NCBI GenBank assembly: GCA_963674575.2
Contig: CAXXQT010000005.1
Coordinates: 744,001-808,000, forward strand
DNA: 64,000 nucleotides
Source of the DNA: JAAYAY01 sp963674575
GTDB taxonomy: Bacteria; Planctomycetota; Planctomycetia; Pirellulales; Thermoguttaceae
Direction of reading: 5' to 3'
In this document: in pieces, positions 60,489 through 64,000 of the stretch
Position numbering within the stretch: position 1 is the first letter of the stretch
How the letters are laid out: every line of letters starts with the position of its first letter
Notes under the pieces: generated by a model
What the model was told of the DNA's origin: nothing
The model's database searches: none
The model's input: the letters and a program-made list of their open reading frames with translations, nothing else
Position numbers and translations under genes: made by a program

Positions 60489-62534
60489 TCACTGGTAGCG
60501 ATGCTCTCCATTGAGTAGCAGATCGATACCAGGACCACCGAAGAGCCAGTCTTCGCCCTCTTCTCCATCAAGATCGTCGTTTCCCATTTGACCGAAGAGC
60601 CAGTCGTTACCCAGGCCGCCGTAGAGGGAATCGTCGCCTCGGCCGCCAAACAGGAAATCAGTTCCAGCTCCGCCAAACAGCGTGTCGTCCGCATTGCCCC
60701 CCATCAACAAGTCGTCTCCATCACCTCCGTCGAAGACAACGGCAACTGCCAATTGCGGCGCCAGAATCGTGTCGTGGCCGTCAAGCCCATAGGCGTAGAC
60801 GGTGGCGTCCGGCCCCAGGGCATCGAAGGTGAACGACTGGGAATTGACACGCACGCCAATGCGGTCGTGCCACACGCGGTAGAACAGGATGCAGTCGTTT
60901 CCATTCGTGCCCCCCGCATAGAGGTTCCCGTCGATCACCGCAACGGTCTGGATGTCCGTCTCGAAGGAGGTAGCCGGACCGACATCGCCGTCCTGATCGG
61001 TGGCGGTGGCAACGATGTTCCTGATTCCCGTCGACTGGTAGACGTGTTCCACAACGACGCCGCTGGCGGCCCCAACAACCGTGTGGATCGGCGAGCCGTC
61101 GGCCCAGTCAATCGTATAGGTCATCGGGGCGGCCTGATCGGCAGGCGAGGCGTCGACGGCCGACAGCGTGTAGCTGAGTGGTTGGCCGGGCACGGCCAAC
61201 GCCGGACCGCCAACGCTCGCTTCCGGCGGCGTGGTCACGTCGGCAACATCAATGGTCACGATCGCGGAGTGCGACTGGGACATCAGACTTGTTTCGGTTT
61301 CCTGCAAATGGGCAAAGACAAGCTCGGAAAGCAACTCGTGAGTCGATGTCGTCGGATGAACGGGGTCCCAGAACACGTAGGTGTCTGTCTCCGGATCGTA
61401 GTCAGTTGATTCGACCGCGGCGTCCGTCCAGTTGGTGAATCCATAGCTCTCTGCGTTGCCGATGATCTCCTGGAGTGTGGTGGACATGTCCATGCGAATG
61501 AGATTGAGCCCCGGCAGCCCGTCCAGGTAATCTAAAGTCTGATCCAAGTAGTAATTGAAGGCTCCCGCAAGGGCCGAGATGTCGTCTGCGTATTCCGTTG
61601 ATAGCGCCCAAGGCGTCAGCCCGAGATTCACCATATTGGGAACCATGACGTGCTGGGCCCCCATCGCGTGGAGCGTTCCGACGGCTGTGCCGATATTGAT
61701 CATTGCCTGGGTGATCGCGCTGGCAGGATCAGCGCCTTCCATCCACAGGTCGTTGGGGCCGACCCACAGCGTGTAGAGAGCATCCGGATCAGCGACAAAG
61801 GACGTATCGGCTTGGAACCAGGCGAGTTCCTGGGTCAAGCCGGGAAGGCCCGGACCATTCTCGTTGAGATCGCCGGACGTGGCGCCGGCCACGGCGTAGT
61901 TGTTCGCGAGGGTGGATTCGAGGTTTATGTGGGGCGCCAGGTACTCCAGCCAGACGGGGCCATTGGAGAACCTCCCCTCGAAGTAGTACGGCGGGATGTT
62001 TTCCTCGCCGACGATTTGACGCAACCTTCCCACATCCGAAAGGCTGTCGCCGAAGCTGATGATGTCCGTGAAGCCGTGAGCAACCGTGTAGGTGAACGTA
62101 TCCGTCCCCGTATCGCCGGTCGGCAGGGCACTCAGCGTATCCGACGTTTGGGGGTCGTAGGCAAAGGAACCGTCCGGCTCCATGGTAAGCGTGGCGCCTG
62201 AGCCGAGCTCGATCGCCACGCCTGCCTCCAGGGTCTGACCGTTCACTTCGGTCACGATCAGCGGGATGCCGGTCTGGCCCGAGGCATCCGCTCCGCTGCC
62301 CGTATCGTCGACAATCACATTGCCTTCGAGCACGGTATCTTCATTCGTGCCGTAGTAGTTCTCCACGGCGACCGGCGGGCCGAAATCGAACGCCGACGTG
62401 CCATTGAGAGCCAGCCGGGGCTCCAGTTGCTCAACGGCCGGACGATGACGCCGACTTGGTCGAGTGTTCATGATCGAACCCGAGGTTAGCCGGACTCGTT
62501 GCCGGCCGGCAGCCGGAAGACAAGAACGTCGCAT
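60489..62534 (-). CDS. Surface SGNH/GDSL esterase inside a cadherin-like domain, with RTX repeats
   Basis: A 681-residue protein. A LEPR-XLL-type motif (VEQLEPRLALNG, 34-45) marks planctomycete surface proteins. A cadherin/VCBS-like half-domain (about 55-154) ends in TFTYTVAHGF. The SGNH hydrolase core follows: S164 in FGDSLSDVG, N261 in GPND, and D390/H393 in WDPVHP. The cadherin-like fold appears to resume at 422-433 (SHSAIVTIDVAD). An Ig/PKD-like domain and about eight RTX calcium-binding repeats (GGAGTDFLFGGRGDDSL type) close the protein. AAGGAG precedes the ATG. The substrate is unknown; acetyl or acyl esters on polysaccharide are plausible. Confidence 0.87.
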   Translation of the reverse strand: MRRSCLPAAGRQRVRLTSGSIMNTRPSRRHRPAVEQLEPRLALNGTSAFDFGPPVAVENYYGTNEDTVLEGNVIVDDTGSGADASGQTGIPLIVTEVNGQTLEAGVAIELGSGATLTMEPDGSFAYDPQTSDTLSALPTGDTGTDTFTYTVAHGFTDIISFGDSLSDVGRLRQIVGEENIPPYYFEGRFSNGPVWLEYLAPHINLESTLANNYAVAGATSGDLNENGPGLPGLTQELAWFQADTSFVADPDALYTLWVGPNDLWMEGADPASAITQAMINIGTAVGTLHAMGAQHVMVPNMVNLGLTPWALSTEYADDISALAGAFNYYLDQTLDYLDGLPGLNLIRMDMSTTLQEIIGNAESYGFTNWTDAAVESTDYDPETDTYVFWDPVHPTTSTHELLSELVFAHLQETETSLMSQSHSAIVTIDVADVTTPPEASVGGPALAVPGQPLSYTLSAVDASPADQAAPMTYTIDWADGSPIHTVVGAASGVVVEHVYQSTGIRNIVATATDQDGDVGPATSFETDIQTVAVIDGNLYAGGTNGNDCILFYRVWHDRIGVRVNSQSFTFDALGPDATVYAYGLDGHDTILAPQLAVAVVFDGGDGDDLLMGGNADDTLFGGAGTDFLFGGRGDDSLYGGLGNDWLFGQMGNDDLDGEEGEDWLFGGPGIDLLLNGEHRYQ

Positions 62535-62721
62535 CGCAACTCTCCTTCTACTTGGTGCCAGAGGTTAAGATCTCAAAGTGAAAAGGACGGGACTTGCGAG
62601 AGCAGCAGACTCCCTGAAATGCTGGGCTAGGGTTGGAGACTGTACGCCGTAGGTTCCTGACACGAGGTCGATTGAGGTGAAAAGCCGATTTCGATGCTCC
62701 GAAAGGCCCTGGTTTGCAGTC

Positions 62722-62751
62722 CTTCAGCCTCAGGTCTTCGGTCTTCAGCCT
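62722..62751. repeat. Short degenerate tandem repeat
   Basis: CTTCAGCCT occurs at 62722-62730 and 62743-62751, separated by CAGGTCTTCGGT, a 21-base period in the gap upstream of the esterase gene. It is too short to classify. Confidence 0.4.
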
Positions 62752-62782
62752 TGTCCCCACCGTCATCCGTTTTCCCTTTGAG

Positions 62783-64000
62783 TTACTTCAAACGGCCGTC
62801 TTGATTGCCCGGTTGTGTTGAAACTCGTTCGAGTTCGAGCCATCGTCGAACGTCATCACGATCCTCGGCGAGCCGCAGGGGACGGGCGTCGATCTGATGA
62901 CCGTAGCAGATCACGAGTCGGTTGCCGTTGAGTTCATAGAGTCCGCACTTGGACCAGATTGTCCGCCCCTTGGCAAGATAGTCGAAGCCTCCTGGCTGCA
63001 TTTGCGGATAAAGTCGGAACTCATACTCGTGTTGGGCAGTGTTCGACATCATCTGAATGATCTTGTTATCCTCGATGCGGAAGACAATCCCTTCCGTATT
63101 TGGCACTGGCTTGCCGTGTTCCACACATTTCACAATCTTCCAGACGCCTTGAATGGCGATGGCATCCGTGCGTTCCGGCGACCGAGCACTCGAATCGGAA
63201 CTGGAGGAGGGCAAGTCGTCGCTCACTACGACATGCTCAGCGGGAATCACGGTATGCACAGCCAAGGGCTGCACGATCGACTTGTCGCTCGCGCTGACCT
63301 CCAACTCCACATGGGTCGAGAGCGTGATGCGATCCAGGCTGAGCTCCATCTGTGCTCCGCGCAGCCAGTTCAGAAACGGATGGCAGTACTCTTTGGGGAC
63401 TCGCTCCTCCGAGAAGACGGAGTCGCACTGCCAGGCGGTGCTCTCCCAGCGAAGCGACTCGCCGTTATCCTCCAACCGATACTTGCCCTTGAGCGGACAG
63501 ACGATTTGGCCCTGGAGGAATTCCTCGGCGGCACGCCGAGCTTCATCCGGCGCGAGCCGGAATTGGTTCATCATCTGATACATCTGCCGAACGTTCAGGG
63601 CGGAGATACGCCGCGCGTGCATATAGCACAACGCGTGAATCGCGGGACCCAGGTCCGAAGCGGCCAGGTCGCCCAGTCGGAAGCGGACCTGCGCCGAACG
63701 ATCGGCTGGCTCCAACTGCAACTGCGGCGTCACTTCTTCGAGGATGTGTTTGCTCTGCGCCCACGCAAGCCAGTGGTCGTTCCAGGTTCGTCGATGTTTC
63801 AGAATCGCGGGGAATCCCCTGTCGACATACGAGTATCCGTCAGGGTCGGCTGGCTTGGAATGCCGGTCGCCCGTGACGTCGACCCACGGATTCCCGGGCA
63901 CTTTGGCTCCGGCGTACGTGGGATAGTCCTTTCCGGCGAGCGCGAGTGGGGCTAGCGGTAGCGTGTGAACCTGACCATCATGGATCGCGGATGGTGCAGG
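62783..64000 (-). CDS. TIGR03067 domain protein (5' end outside window)
   Basis: The frame is open from the right edge to the stop at 62783, with no stop in the last 99 bases, so the true start lies beyond 64000. At least 405 residues are present. The C-terminal part carries the planctomycete TIGR03067 domain (AIQGVWKIVKCVEHGKPVPN, FRIEDNKIIQMMSN, RTIWSKCGLYELNGNRLVIC). The upstream part has a helical region (ARRISALNVRQMYQMMNQFR) I do not recognise. A Ser-rich linker separates the two. Other planctomycete proteins with this tail are secreted. Confidence 0.75.
   Translation of the reverse strand, partial: PAPSAIHDGQVHTLPLAPLALAGKDYPTYAGAKVPGNPWVDVTGDRHSKPADPDGYSYVDRGFPAILKHRRTWNDHWLAWAQSKHILEEVTPQLQLEPADRSAQVRFRLGDLAASDLGPAIHALCYMHARRISALNVRQMYQMMNQFRLAPDEARRAAEEFLQGQIVCPLKGKYRLEDNGESLRWESTAWQCDSVFSEERVPKEYCHPFLNWLRGAQMELSLDRITLSTHVELEVSASDKSIVQPLAVHTVIPAEHVVVSDDLPSSSSDSSARSPERTDAIAIQGVWKIVKCVEHGKPVPNTEGIVFRIEDNKIIQMMSNTAQHEYEFRLYPQMQPGGFDYLAKGRTIWSKCGLYELNGNRLVICYGHQIDARPLRLAEDRDDVRRWLELERVSTQPGNQDGRLK

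Overview
The window reads as a chromosomal stretch of a planctomycete (Planctomycetota, most like Pirellulales or relatives). The evidence is the family content. It includes a DUF1549/DUF1553 protein next to a DUF1501 protein, a DUF1559 protein, a sulfatase with a CxPxR maturation motif, a PEP-CTERM protein, a LEPR-XLL-type surface protein, a TIGR03067 domain, an SHD1-domain protein, and the MoxR/DUF58/BatA operon. The DNA is GC-rich, so long antisense open frames are common and were discounted. I recognised no tRNA, rRNA, CRISPR array, integrase or transposase. The genes at both window edges are cut.

Layout. (1) Positions 1-1085: the start of a secreted protein and a small STAS-like protein. 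(2) Positions 1120-18918, minus strand: one long gene string, read right to left. It runs DUF1559 protein, MoxR ATPase, DUF58, BatA-like VWA, VWA/amidotransferase-like membrane protein, very large DUF4175-like membrane protein, two small secreted helical proteins, a prenyltransferase-barrel protein, and a repeat protein ending in a TlpA-type thioredoxin. Most junctions overlap or are a few bases long, so it is probably an envelope operon. (3) Positions 19226-24540: a Tat-exported aldo/keto reductase, a BlaI/M56 regulatory pair with its own operator, a secreted SHD1 protein, and a SUI1/YciH factor. (4) Positions 24750-27428: an iduronate-2-sulfatase-like enzyme followed after 3 bp by a uroporphyrinogen-decarboxylase-like protein.

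(5) Positions 27487-37202: an exopolysaccharide cluster with FkbM methyltransferase, polysaccharide flippase, NodB deacetylase, CelD-type acyltransferase, Wzz-like chain-length protein and Wzy/WaaL-like ligase/polymerase. A PEP-CTERM protein with a C39-like fold sits inside it, and a small MITE-like element is inserted at the flippase stop codon. (6) Positions 37218-40498: a Nudix hydrolase and alaS. (7) Positions 41201-48793: a three-gene unit. It has a DUF1549/DUF1553 protein whose usual haem domain is replaced by about 640 residues of Ala/Lys-rich repeats, a DUF1501 protein, and a secreted PPC-domain protein with an internal zinc ribbon.

(8) Positions 48925-54673: two glycan-related secreted proteins pointing at each other, one with terminal carbohydrate-binding-like domains and one GH127-type enzyme with its cysteine/glutamate zinc site. 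(9) Positions 54866-64000: a membrane protein fusing a DUF6057-like region, a CxxCH haem motif and a PD40 propeller; a DUF1152 protein with a small membrane partner; a surface SGNH esterase embedded in a cadherin/VCBS-like domain with RTX repeats; and a TIGR03067 protein cut by the right edge.

Overall the window encodes envelope assembly, surface polysaccharide synthesis, and sulfated or complex glycan breakdown. The least explained parts are the region 7 trio, the DUF6057/haem/PD40 fusion, and several palindromic intergenic elements.
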